Origin: Sphingomonas koreensis
GTDB lineage: Bacteria > Pseudomonadota > Alphaproteobacteria > Sphingomonadales > Sphingomonadaceae
DNA: 64,000 nucleotides
NCBI RefSeq assembly: GCF_002797435.1
Contig: NZ_PGEN01000001.1
Coordinates: 3,904,501-3,968,500 of the forward strand
Direction of reading: 5' to 3'
In this document: in pieces, positions 34,145-42,651 of the stretch
Numbering within the stretch: position 1 is the stretch's first letter
Layout: every line of letters begins with the position of its first letter
Made by a program: the position numbers and the translations under genes
Notes under the pieces: model-generated
Seen by the model: the letters and a program-made list of their open reading frames with translations, nothing else
Database searches by the model: none
What the model was told of the DNA's origin: nothing

Positions 34145-36976
34145 ATGGTTGAGGGGAACGCCGACATTTTTCCCGGCAAGGGAGAGATGGCGCGCATCAT
34201 GCGCGAGCATCGCTGGGAGGACACGCCGCTGGGCGACGCCAGCGGGTGGCCCGACGCGCTCAAGATCCCGCTGCGGATGCTACTGACGACCCGCTTCGAA
34301 ATGTGGCTCGGCTGGGGGCCGGATCTGCGCTTCTTCTACAACGACGCCTATATCCCGACGCTCGGCATCAAGCATCCGGCGATGCTCGGCCGGCCATTCC
34401 GCGAGGTATGGGCAGAAGTCTATGACGAGGTTGCCGATCAGGTCGAACGCGTTCGGGCGGGCGAGGCGACTTGGAACAAGGCGCTGTGCCTTCTGCTCGA
34501 GCGCAGCGGGTTTCCCGAAGAGACTTATCACAGCTTCTCCTACAGTCCGCTTCACCAGGCCGACGGGAGCGTCGGCGGTCTGCTTTGCGTGGTCAATGAG
34601 GAGACCGCGCGGATCATCGGCGAGCGGCGTCTCGAAACCATGCGTCAACTCGGGCTCGCACTAGCCGGCACCATCGATCATGATGCGGTTCGGGCTGCGG
34701 TGCACGGTGCCTTTGCCGCCAATCGACGCGATTTTCCGTTCATCGCTTTGCGCATTGCTGACGGCGCGTCCGCTGAGGATGACGAGTTGCTGTTCGAGCC
34801 CGCTGCCCCGAGCTTGCCCGCGCAGTTGACTGAGGCCGGGCAGATCGTTGCCCTTTCGCCGGACATGGCCTGGCCTGCCGGCGACTGGGACCGGCCGCCT
34901 CGAGAGGCGATCGCGATTGCAATCCCCGGTATCGCCGGTGGGGCCGACGCCGGCGCGCTTTTGCTGGGGCTCAATCCTTATCGCGGGGATGATACGGAAG
35001 TCCTGGATGTCGCGCGGCTGATCGCCGGGCAGATCGGCGGTGCGCTCGCCAGTATCGCCGCCCTCCAGGCCGAGCGGCGGCGCGGTGACCGGATGTGGAG
35101 CATCTCGCGCGACCTGATGGTCGCGGTCGACGCGAGCGGCGTATTCCGCCTGGTTAGCCCCTCCTGGACGCGCATCCTGGGGCATCCGGTCGAAGCCGTG
35201 ATCGGGCATCCTTTCACAGAGTTCATGCATCCCGACGATGTCGCAGCGAGCAACAAGGCGCTCGCGAACGCGTTCGGCGCGCGTGAGCTGACGAACTACG
35301 AGAACCGCTTACTGGCCACGGACGGCAGCTATCATCGCATCGAATGGCATACGACCCTCGAGGACGGGCTGGTCTATGCCTATGGGCGCGATGTGACCGA
35401 GCGCAGGTTGGTCGAGGATAAGCTGAGCGACAGCGAGGAGCAGTTCCGTCATCTGGTCCAAGGCGTCACCGACTATGCTATCTACATGGTCGATCTGGAC
35501 GGCCGCGTCTCGAGCTGGAACGAGGGCGCGCGCCGGATCAAGGGCTATGAGCCGGGCGATATCATCGGCAAGCACTTCTCGCGCTTCTATACAGAGGAGG
35601 ATCGCGAGGCCGGGGAGCCGTCTCGTGCGTTGGAGACCGCGCGGAGCGAAGGGCGTTTCATTGCCGAGGGCTGGCGGGTCCGCAAGAATGGAGAGCGCTT
35701 TCGTGCCAGTGTGGTGATCGATGCGATCCGCGACGACGAAGGCCGGCCGATCGGTTTCGCCAAGATCACGCGTGACATCACCGAGCGCGAGCAGACCCAG
35801 CGCGAACTCGAGGTGGCGCGCGAGGCCTTGTTCCAGTCGCAGAAGATGGATGCGATCGGGCAGCTGACCGGTGGCGTGGCCCACGACTTCAACAATCTGC
35901 TCATGGCGGTGCTGAGCAGCCTGGAGCTCCTGCGCAGGCGCCTGCCCGAGGATCCGCTGTCGCAGCGACTGCTCAATAATGCCGTCGAGGGTGCCCAGCG
36001 TGGCGCGACGCTGACCCAACGCATGCTCGCCTTTGCCCGGCGCGAGGACCTCAAGGTCGATCGGGTCGATCTCTCGCAGCTGCTCACCGGCATGAACGAC
36101 CTCGTCCAGCGTTCGATCGGCCCGGAGTGGCCAATCTCGACCAGCTTCCCGCTCAAGCTGCCCGCGGTACGCGCCGACGCCAACCAGCTGGAGATGGCGC
36201 TGCTCAATCTGATCGTGAATGCGCGCGACGCGATGCCTGCCGGGGGGCCGATCCTGATCTCGGCCAGCTGCGAGATGACGAAACAAGGCATGGCCGCCAG
36301 CTTGCCGGCAGGCAGCTATGTAAAGCTGGTGGTAAAGGACAAGGGTATGGGCATGGACGCAGAAACGCTGCGGCGCGCGACTGAGCCGTTCTTCACGACC
36401 AAGGGTGTGGGTAAGGGCACCGGGCTCGGCTTGCCGATGGTGCACGGCATGGCGCAGCAGATCGGTGGCACATTCGAGCTGCTGAGCGAGATCGGCGAGG
36501 GGACGAGGGCGGTGCTGTGGTTGCCGGTGGCGGAGGAGGCTCCGGCCGCGGTTGCAGACTCTGCTCCCGCCAAGGAAGGCCCCCGGCACACCGCCCGCCT
36601 CAGCATCCTCGCGGTGGACGATGATGCGCTTGTCCTTATCAACACTGCTGCGCTGCTCGAGGATCTCGGACATGAGGTGATCGAGGCGGATTCGGGTGCT
36701 GAAGCGCTCAAGGCGTTTCAGGACCGCGACGATATCGATCTGGTAGTCACCGATCAGGCGATGCCCAATATGACCGGAGTCGATCTGATCGCCGCCATCG
36801 ACGGCATCCGGCCCGGCACGCCGGTGATCATCGCCAGCGGCTATGGCGAAGGTGTCGAGACGCCGGGCCGCGACACCGTGCGCTTGAGCAAGCCGTTCAA
36901 CCAGGTTCACCTTGCCGAAGCGATCGCGCGGGCGATGGAGATGGAGCGCGAACGGGGCCAGCATGGGGCAACCTGA
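34145..36976 (+). CDS. Hybrid PAS histidine kinase with receiver
   Basis: 943 residues. Order: an N-terminal PAS-like region (MWLGWGPDLRFFYNDAYIPT), a GAF-like segment, two PAS domains (around 310-420 and 430-560), a HisKA domain with His580 in GGVAHDFNNLL, the ATPase domain (NLIVNARDAMPAGG, then GTGLGLPMVHG), and a C-terminal receiver with Asp870 in VVTDQAMPN. No membrane helix, so a soluble sensor. A second histidine-containing or receiver partner is not nearby. The signal is unknown. Confidence 0.9.
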   Translation: MVEGNADIFPGKGEMARIMREHRWEDTPLGDASGWPDALKIPLRMLLTTRFEMWLGWGPDLRFFYNDAYIPTLGIKHPAMLGRPFREVWAEVYDEVADQVERVRAGEATWNKALCLLLERSGFPEETYHSFSYSPLHQADGSVGGLLCVVNEETARIIGERRLETMRQLGLALAGTIDHDAVRAAVHGAFAANRRDFPFIALRIADGASAEDDELLFEPAAPSLPAQLTEAGQIVALSPDMAWPAGDWDRPPREAIAIAIPGIAGGADAGALLLGLNPYRGDDTEVLDVARLIAGQIGGALASIAALQAERRRGDRMWSISRDLMVAVDASGVFRLVSPSWTRILGHPVEAVIGHPFTEFMHPDDVAASNKALANAFGARELTNYENRLLATDGSYHRIEWHTTLEDGLVYAYGRDVTERRLVEDKLSDSEEQFRHLVQGVTDYAIYMVDLDGRVSSWNEGARRIKGYEPGDIIGKHFSRFYTEEDREAGEPSRALETARSEGRFIAEGWRVRKNGERFRASVVIDAIRDDEGRPIGFAKITRDITEREQTQRELEVAREALFQSQKMDAIGQLTGGVAHDFNNLLMAVLSSLELLRRRLPEDPLSQRLLNNAVEGAQRGATLTQRMLAFARREDLKVDRVDLSQLLTGMNDLVQRSIGPEWPISTSFPLKLPAVRADANQLEMALLNLIVNARDAMPAGGPILISASCEMTKQGMAASLPAGSYVKLVVKDKGMGMDAETLRRATEPFFTTKGVGKGTGLGLPMVHGMAQQIGGTFELLSEIGEGTRAVLWLPVAEEAPAAVADSAPAKEGPRHTARLSILAVDDDALVLINTAALLEDLGHEVIEADSGAEALKAFQDRDDIDLVVTDQAMPNMTGVDLIAAIDGIRPGTPVIIASGYGEGVETPGRDTVRLSKPFNQVHLAEAIARAMEMERERGQHGAT

Positions 36977-37067
36977 CTTGCGCCGTCACCTGGCACGCAA
37001 CACGCCTTATGTCGGCTGGTTTGCGCCACTGCGCTGACTACCAATGCGCGTCATGGCAACTGGGCGC

Positions 37068-37814
37068 TCAAAGCGGTTCTGGCTCAAGATAAAGATAGGC
37101 TGGATCGAACTGTGCAAGATCGCGCAAGCCAGCCTGATCGAGAATATCTACGCGCCCGTTGCGGAACACGGCCAGCTCGCGCTCGCGCAATGTCTTGAGA
37201 ACCCGGTTAACATGAACCGGTGTGAGGCCCAGGCAATCGCCCAGATCGGTCTGGGTCAACGGGAAGTCGAAGCTGCCCTCGCGCGTCAGGCCGACGATCT
37301 CAAGGCGCAGCGCCATTTCGCAGAACAGCGTCGCGATGCGCTCGAGCGCCGGCGCTTGCGCGATAGACGTCACCCAGTGCCGATGGTTGGCGGCATCAAG
37401 GCTCGTGTGGAACCAGTAGATCCGCGCAAGGCGGGGAAAGGCTTCGAACATCGCCTGAAGGCGATGGTGCGGTACGAATGCCAGCTGGCATGAATTGAGC
37501 GTCTCGATGTCGTGATCGAGGCGCTTGAGCGTGTAGCTGTGCAGGTCGATGAAGTCGCCCGAGACATGGAGCTCCGCCATGTGCCGTTTACCATTGGGAA
37601 GCTGCTTGGCGCGGCACATGAAGCCGCTGAGCAGGAGCGTGCTGCGGTCGATGACCTCGCCTTCCCGGATCACGGTGGAGCGCGGCGGGAAGATGCGAAC
37701 CTCATCGGGCAGGGCACGGATCGCCGCGATCTCGTCGGCATTGAGGACATGGCGCTGCGAGACGCGGGTAAGGTGACGTGCGAGGTCGATCATCGCGCCG
37801 AGCTTACCCACCAT
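37068..37814 (-). CDS. Crp/Fnr family transcriptional regulator
   Basis: 248 residues. A beta-roll with FPPRSTVIREGEVIDRSTLL and VSGDFIDLHSYTL, then the helix-turn-helix TQTDLGDCLGLTPVHVNRVLKTL. No N-terminal cysteine cluster. ATG 37814 or ATG 37793 may be the start. An almost perfect Fnr/FixK box lies 53-66 bases upstream at 37867, so the gene may be under Fnr-type control, possibly its own. It converges on the hybrid kinase. Confidence 0.87.
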   Translation of the reverse strand: MVGKLGAMIDLARHLTRVSQRHVLNADEIAAIRALPDEVRIFPPRSTVIREGEVIDRSTLLLSGFMCRAKQLPNGKRHMAELHVSGDFIDLHSYTLKRLDHDIETLNSCQLAFVPHHRLQAMFEAFPRLARIYWFHTSLDAANHRHWVTSIAQAPALERIATLFCEMALRLEIVGLTREGSFDFPLTQTDLGDCLGLTPVHVNRVLKTLRERELAVFRNGRVDILDQAGLRDLAQFDPAYLYLEPEPL

Positions 37815-37866
37815 GGACGTTGGGCGATACGATTATCAGCCTGTTACTGGCTTAGCAGGCCCAGTC

Positions 37867-37880
37867 CTTGATCTGGATCA
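37867..37880. promoter_or_regulatory. Fnr/FixK-type box
   Basis: TTGATCTGGATCAG against consensus TTGAT-N4-ATCAA: one mismatch in the last base. It lies between two divergent genes, the Crp/Fnr regulator (start 37814) and the 78-residue gene (start 37956). Confidence 0.55.
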
Positions 37881-37955
37881 GCATAATTCTTCAGTTTCCT
37901 ACGCAACACGCTGGAAACTCAGCCGTTATTTGCGAGGTCGCGGAAGGAGAGCGTG

Positions 37956-38192
37956 ATGACTACCCCATCCGATTTGTCGATGCCGCGCGACGATCCCGGC
38001 ATCGCCACGGCCGAGCAGGGCTTTGTGCTGCTCGACGGGCCCAATGGCATTGCCATGACGATGACCCCGCACGCTGCCGACGTGACCGGCCGGAACCTCA
38101 TCGAAGCCGCGCAGACTGCCTGGTGCCAGCGTGGAAAGGATCCCGACCTGGAGGGCAAGGCAGCTGCGGAGCCGCCCGGCGGTATCGACTGA
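37956..38192 (+). CDS. Small hypothetical protein
   Basis: 78 residues, soluble. It contains a probable two-stranded segment GFVLLDGPNGIAMTMTP followed by a helix. GGAGAG precedes the ATG by a few bases. Divergent from the Crp/Fnr gene across an Fnr-type box. No function recognised. Confidence 0.6.
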   Translation: MTTPSDLSMPRDDPGIATAEQGFVLLDGPNGIAMTMTPHAADVTGRNLIEAAQTAWCQRGKDPDLEGKAAAEPPGGID

Positions 38193-38381
38193 TCTGGGTT
38201 GGTGCCAAGCCTTCGGCACTGGCCATTCCCGATCCGGCGTTGAGGAGGAACGATGTCGCGTCGCTCATTGGCTGTCTGCAGGCGCTCGTGAACGACCGGC
38301 ATGAACGTCGATCAGGCGGTGCTCTGGCCATCGACGGGACGTGCTTGACAGCGCAGCGCCGTCCCAGCCAACTGCCGCGCA

Positions 38382-39476
38382 ATGCAATCCCGTTCGAGAT
38401 CCGAAGCCGCGCGTTCGGGCGCAGGCAAGCCTGCACAGCCGACGATGGACGACGTTGCTGCACTTGCCGGTGTCGCACGATCGACGGTCTCGCGGGTGTT
38501 GAGCCAGCACGCCCATGTCCGCGCGGAAGTGCGCGACCGGGTCATGCGCGCGATCGATGTGCTCAACTATCGGGTCAATCCGCAGGCGCGCGGCCTCGCC
38601 AGTAAGGTCGGCAAGACGCTGGTGCTGGTGCATTGCACCGCGCCCGATGCGGACCCCAATTCCTACTATGATTCCGCGCTCGAGCTCGGCGCGCTGCGCG
38701 CCGCTACGGCGGCGGGGTTCGAATTGTCCACCCTCAGCCTGTTCACCAACGACCCGCGCGGCGCCGACAGGCTGGTCGCCTTGCTGACGTCCGGGCGTTG
38801 CGCAGGCGCGATCCTGACGCCCCCCATGTCGGACGACGCTGCGCTCGCGCGTCGCCTTGTCGAATTGGGCTGCCCGGTGGTCTGCATCGCGCCCGGAGAG
38901 GAGGTGCGAGGCATCCTCTCCGGCGTCGGTCTCGATGAGGAGGCCGCAGGACACGAGATGGGCGCCTATGTGATCTCGCTCGGCCATCGCCGTTTCGGCT
39001 ACCTGCTCGGTATCGAGGGCCATCGGTCCGCGGGGGAGCGCTATGCCGGTTTCCTGCGGGCATTGCGCGAGGCTGGCCTGCCCCGGAGCGCCGTCACCGC
39101 GGTGCGCGGCGACTTCACTTTTCGCAGCGGCGTGATTTGCACCCAACAGCTGCTCGATACCGGCGAACCGCCCAGCGCGATCGTCTGCGCGAACGACGAC
39201 ATGGCGGTCGGAGCGCTGCTGGCAGCGCACCGGATGAACCTCGCTCTGCCTGCCGACCTGTCGGTCGTCGGCTTCGACGACGCGCCGATTTCGGCCCATA
39301 CTTGGCCGCCGCTGACCACTGTCCATCAGCCCGTCCGCGCGATCGCGACGTGCGCGGTCGAGCTTCTGATCGACATCGCGACACGCGGCCCGGCCCCGAT
39401 GGCCGCGTTCGAAGCGGTTGAACATCGCCTCGTCATACGCGAATCGGCCGCCGCTCCGCATTCAGAGCACCGCTAG
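38382..39476 (+). CDS. LacI family transcriptional repressor
   Basis: 364 residues. The helix-turn-helix is TMDDVAALAGVARSTVSRVL, followed by the hinge VNPQARGLA and a periplasmic-binding-protein-like sugar domain (GFDDAPISAHTWPPLTTVHQP near the end). The N-terminus is about 20 residues longer than usual, so a later start is possible. It stands just upstream of the beta-glucan cluster, and two perfect operators of the LacI type flank that cluster's promoter, so it is very likely the local repressor, released by a glucan-derived sugar. Confidence 0.92.
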   Translation: MQSRSRSEAARSGAGKPAQPTMDDVAALAGVARSTVSRVLSQHAHVRAEVRDRVMRAIDVLNYRVNPQARGLASKVGKTLVLVHCTAPDADPNSYYDSALELGALRAATAAGFELSTLSLFTNDPRGADRLVALLTSGRCAGAILTPPMSDDAALARRLVELGCPVVCIAPGEEVRGILSGVGLDEEAAGHEMGAYVISLGHRRFGYLLGIEGHRSAGERYAGFLRALREAGLPRSAVTAVRGDFTFRSGVICTQQLLDTGEPPSAIVCANDDMAVGALLAAHRMNLALPADLSVVGFDDAPISAHTWPPLTTVHQPVRAIATCAVELLIDIATRGPAPMAAFEAVEHRLVIRESAAAPHSEHR

Positions 39477-39529
39477 ACTCCATCTGCCATCTGCCCGCGG
39501 CCATCATTGCATGTGAGATTCCGTGTCTC

Positions 39530-39543
39530 TGGAAGCGCTTCCA
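39530..39543. promoter_or_regulatory. LacI-type operator 1
   Basis: TGGAAGCGCTTCCA, a perfect 14-base palindrome with the central CG typical of LacI/GalR operators. It lies 81 bases upstream of an identical second copy. Confidence 0.85.
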
Positions 39544-39578
39544 TATAGCCGCTGCCAGAGGCCTTTGATGAGCACAGA

Positions 39579-39607
39579 TTGACGAGTGCCAGCTTCAGCG
39601 ATAGAGA
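39579..39607 (+). promoter_or_regulatory. Promoter of the beta-glucan cluster
   Basis: TTGACG (39579-39584), a 17-base spacer and TAGAGA (39602-39607). Transcription would start inside operator 2, so a bound repressor would block it directly. Confidence 0.5.
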
Positions 39608-39610
39608 AAC

Positions 39611-39624
39611 TGGAAGCGCTTCCA
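39611..39624. promoter_or_regulatory. LacI-type operator 2
   Basis: TGGAAGCGCTTCCA, identical to operator 1. The two centres are 81 bases apart, with the promoter between them, an arrangement that permits DNA looping by a tetramer or cooperative dimers. Confidence 0.85.
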
Positions 39625-39689
39625 ATCGGTGGTGTTCCAAGGATGCAGGACAGGTAGTCCGCACGTAGAATGAAGGGGAGGAGTTCGAG

Positions 39690-42539
39690 ATGGGGCAGGC
39701 GCCTGGGGCAGGTTGCGTCACTTCAGCATTGTGGAAGCTCGGCCTGACGGCATCGTCGCTGGCGCTGATCGCGGGCGTGCCGTCGATCGCCGTCGCACAG
39801 GAGGCCGCAGCGCAGGATGATCCGGTTCAACCCGAGGCGGAGGTGGTCGTCACCGGCCTGCGCGCCGGGCTTGAAAGCTCGATCAACACCAAGCGGAACG
39901 AAACCTCGATCGTCGAGGCGGTCTCGGCCGAGGATATCGGCAAGCTGCCCGACACCTCGATCGCCGAGTCGATTGCGCGTCTGCCCGGCCTTGCCGCCCA
40001 GCGCGTCAACGGCCGCGCGCAGGTCATCTCCATCCGCGGCCTGGCGCCGGATTTCACCACCACGCTGCTCAACGGCCGCCCGCAGGCGAGTTCGGGCGAC
40101 AACCGTGCCGTCGAGTTCGACCAATATCCCTCCGAGCTGCTGTCGAGCGTCGTCATCTACAAGACGCCCGATGCGGGCATCTCGGGCATGGGCCTGTCGG
40201 GCACCGCGGACTTGCGCACCGTTCGACCGCTCGCCTTCGGCAAGCAGGCGATCGCGCTCAACATCCGCGGCGAGCTTACCGAGGGCAAGCGGCTGAACGC
40301 CGATGTCCGCAACTGGGGCGGCCGCATAAGCGCCAGCTATATCGACCAGTTCGCCAACGATACGATCGGCATCGCGATCGGCTATGCGCATCTCGATTCG
40401 CCGTCCAAGAACATGCACTACAAGGCCTATGGCTACGAGGCGTTCGGCTTTGCGGTGACGCCCGACAGCGCTGACAAGGCGCTGCTGCTCAACGGCCAGG
40501 AGGTCTTCGCCACCTCGCGCCTCAACCGGCGCGACGCCTGGATCGGCATCCTCGAATGGCAGCCGGGCGAGACCGTGCACGTGACCGCCGATCTCTATTA
40601 TTCGAAGTTCCGGCAGGAAGAGACGATGCGCGGCGCGCAATGGTTCTCGAACGGCTGGGCCGACAATGCGACCTTCACCAACGTCCAGACGGAGGACCGC
40701 GGCGGATCGCTGTTCGGCGTCAGCGGCAGGGTCAACAATGTCGCGCCGATCATCCGCAACGACCGCAACACGCGCAACGACGAACTGTTCTCCGCCGGCC
40801 TCAACGGCGAGTTCAAGATGGACGACCGGACGACGTTCGAGGCGGATCTGTCCTATTCGACCAACAAGCGCCGCGAGCAGATCCTGGAAACCTATGCGGG
40901 CTATGGCCGGGGCACCGGCTTCGTCTCGGGCGCGACGCCGAATGTCGGGCGCACGATGGACTCGATCGATTTCAACGTGCCCGACAATGGCTATCCGACC
41001 TATCGTGCGGGGCTGAATTATGCCGATGCGGCGCAGGTCTCGCTCGGCGACCGTGCGCCCTGGGGCGGCTGGGCGCATGACGGTTCGATCCGCTTCCCCG
41101 ATGTCAAGGAAAGCATCTATGCGATCGACCTTGGCATCGAGCACAGGGTGGGCGGCTTCATCGACAAGCTGACCGCCGGCATCAATTTCACGCGTCGCGA
41201 AAAGAGCAAGCGCGTCGATGATTTCGACCTGTTCCTCAAGAATGGCCGCCAGCAGGTCTATGTCGATCCCCAGTATCTGGAGAAGCCGACCTCGCTCGGC
41301 TATACCGGCTTCGGCGACGTCCTCGCGATCGACCTGGAACGGGCGCTCGACGTCTACTGGAATCGCGCGCCGATCCTAGACGCCAATTATTTCGACAAGA
41401 ATTGGGATATCGAGGAAGAGCTGCTCACCGGCTTCGTCAAGGCCGACTTCAAAGCCGGGCCGGTGCGCGGCAATATCGGCGTCCAGTTCGTCCAGCAGCG
41501 GCAGAAATCGACCGGTATGGTGATCAACGGGCTTGAGCCCGGTCAGCCGATCGTGCCGACGACGCGCACCGCGGGCGCCGAGTATCTCGATATCCTGCCC
41601 AGCGCGAACATCATCTGGGAACTCGGCGGGGGGCACCGGCTGCGCTTTGCGGCGTCCAAGACCATGGCGCGCCCGCGCATGGACGAGATGCGCGCGAACG
41701 TCACGCCCAGCTTCAACGCGATGCAATGTTCGAGCGGTCCGGGCTGCGCGCCGGGGCAGACGGTCAATCCTTGGTCGGCCACGGGCGGCAACCCCAACCT
41801 CAAGCCGTGGCGGGCCACGGCGTTCGACGTGGCGTATGAATGGTATATCAATCGGACGACCTATTTCTCGGTCGCCGGGTTCTACAAGGATCTCGATACC
41901 TATATCTATCAGCGAACCGATAAGTTCGATTTCAGCGGCATTCCGGTTCCCGTCATCGGCCAGACCGCCTATGCCAATCAGGTGATCAGTCCGATCGGAC
42001 AGATCACGCTGCCCGCCAACGGCAATGGCGGCATCATCAAGGGAGTCGAAATCAGCGGCGCGCTGGATTTCGGCACGATCGTCCGGCCGCTCGCCGGGCT
42101 CGGCGTGATCGGCAGCCTCTCGCTGACCGACTCCGACCTCAACCCCGCCGACAATGGTCAGGACGTGCGGATCCCGGGCCTGTCGGGCACGATCTACAAT
42201 ATCACCGGCTATTATGAGAGCGGCGGCTTCCAGGCGCGCGCCAGCTATCGCTACCGGTCGAAGTTCAAGGGCGAGGTGGTGCAGCTGTTCGCGACGCGCG
42301 GCTTTACCGAAATTCTCGCCGACCGGCAGGTCGATGCGCAGATCGGCTATACGTTCGAGCGCGGGCCGCTCCAAGGGCTCGGCGTGCTGTTCCAGGTGAA
42401 CAACGTGACGGACTCGCCCTATCGTACGCGGCTCGGCCTCGATGGCGGCGGCACGACGACTGCCGATGGCGGTACGCTGCTCGAGACTTACGAGAAGTAC
42501 GGCCGGCAGTTCCTTCTGGGGTTCAACTACCGGTTCTGA
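39690..42539 (+). CDS. TonB-dependent receptor (sugar type)
   Basis: 949 residues. Signal peptide (residues about 20-38, cleaved near AVAQEA), then a TonB-box-like EVVVTGLR, a plug domain (DIGKLPDTSIAESIARLPGL, RGLAPDFTTTLLNGR) and a 22-strand barrel ending in FLLGFNYRF with terminal Phe. The plug phrases match the TIGR01782 receptors used by sphingomonads and caulobacters for oligosaccharide uptake. It would import glucan oligomers across the outer membrane. GGGGAGG lies before the ATG. It is the first gene of the LacI-controlled cluster. Confidence 0.94.
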   Translation: MGQAPGAGCVTSALWKLGLTASSLALIAGVPSIAVAQEAAAQDDPVQPEAEVVVTGLRAGLESSINTKRNETSIVEAVSAEDIGKLPDTSIAESIARLPGLAAQRVNGRAQVISIRGLAPDFTTTLLNGRPQASSGDNRAVEFDQYPSELLSSVVIYKTPDAGISGMGLSGTADLRTVRPLAFGKQAIALNIRGELTEGKRLNADVRNWGGRISASYIDQFANDTIGIAIGYAHLDSPSKNMHYKAYGYEAFGFAVTPDSADKALLLNGQEVFATSRLNRRDAWIGILEWQPGETVHVTADLYYSKFRQEETMRGAQWFSNGWADNATFTNVQTEDRGGSLFGVSGRVNNVAPIIRNDRNTRNDELFSAGLNGEFKMDDRTTFEADLSYSTNKRREQILETYAGYGRGTGFVSGATPNVGRTMDSIDFNVPDNGYPTYRAGLNYADAAQVSLGDRAPWGGWAHDGSIRFPDVKESIYAIDLGIEHRVGGFIDKLTAGINFTRREKSKRVDDFDLFLKNGRQQVYVDPQYLEKPTSLGYTGFGDVLAIDLERALDVYWNRAPILDANYFDKNWDIEEELLTGFVKADFKAGPVRGNIGVQFVQQRQKSTGMVINGLEPGQPIVPTTRTAGAEYLDILPSANIIWELGGGHRLRFAASKTMARPRMDEMRANVTPSFNAMQCSSGPGCAPGQTVNPWSATGGNPNLKPWRATAFDVAYEWYINRTTYFSVAGFYKDLDTYIYQRTDKFDFSGIPVPVIGQTAYANQVISPIGQITLPANGNGGIIKGVEISGALDFGTIVRPLAGLGVIGSLSLTDSDLNPADNGQDVRIPGLSGTIYNITGYYESGGFQARASYRYRSKFKGEVVQLFATRGFTEILADRQVDAQIGYTFERGPLQGLGVLFQVNNVTDSPYRTRLGLDGGGTTTADGGTLLETYEKYGRQFLLGFNYRF

Positions 42540-42573
42540 TCCTCTCCCCGGACAATCGCTTCCCCGGGGCATT

Positions 42574-42609
42574 GCGGGAGGGCATGCGAGTGCCTTCCCG
42601 CCCCTTTTT
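42574..42609 (+). terminator. Rho-independent terminator after the receptor gene
   Basis: An 11-base stem (42574-42584 with 42591-42601, one G-T pair) with a six-base loop, followed by CCC and five T. It lies between the receptor and the glycosidase genes and would lower, rather than abolish, expression of the downstream genes if they share the promoter. Confidence 0.85.
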
Positions 42610-42651
42610 CGACGGTGCCGGGCTGATCCGGCCTAGCCAAGAGTGCCTGCA

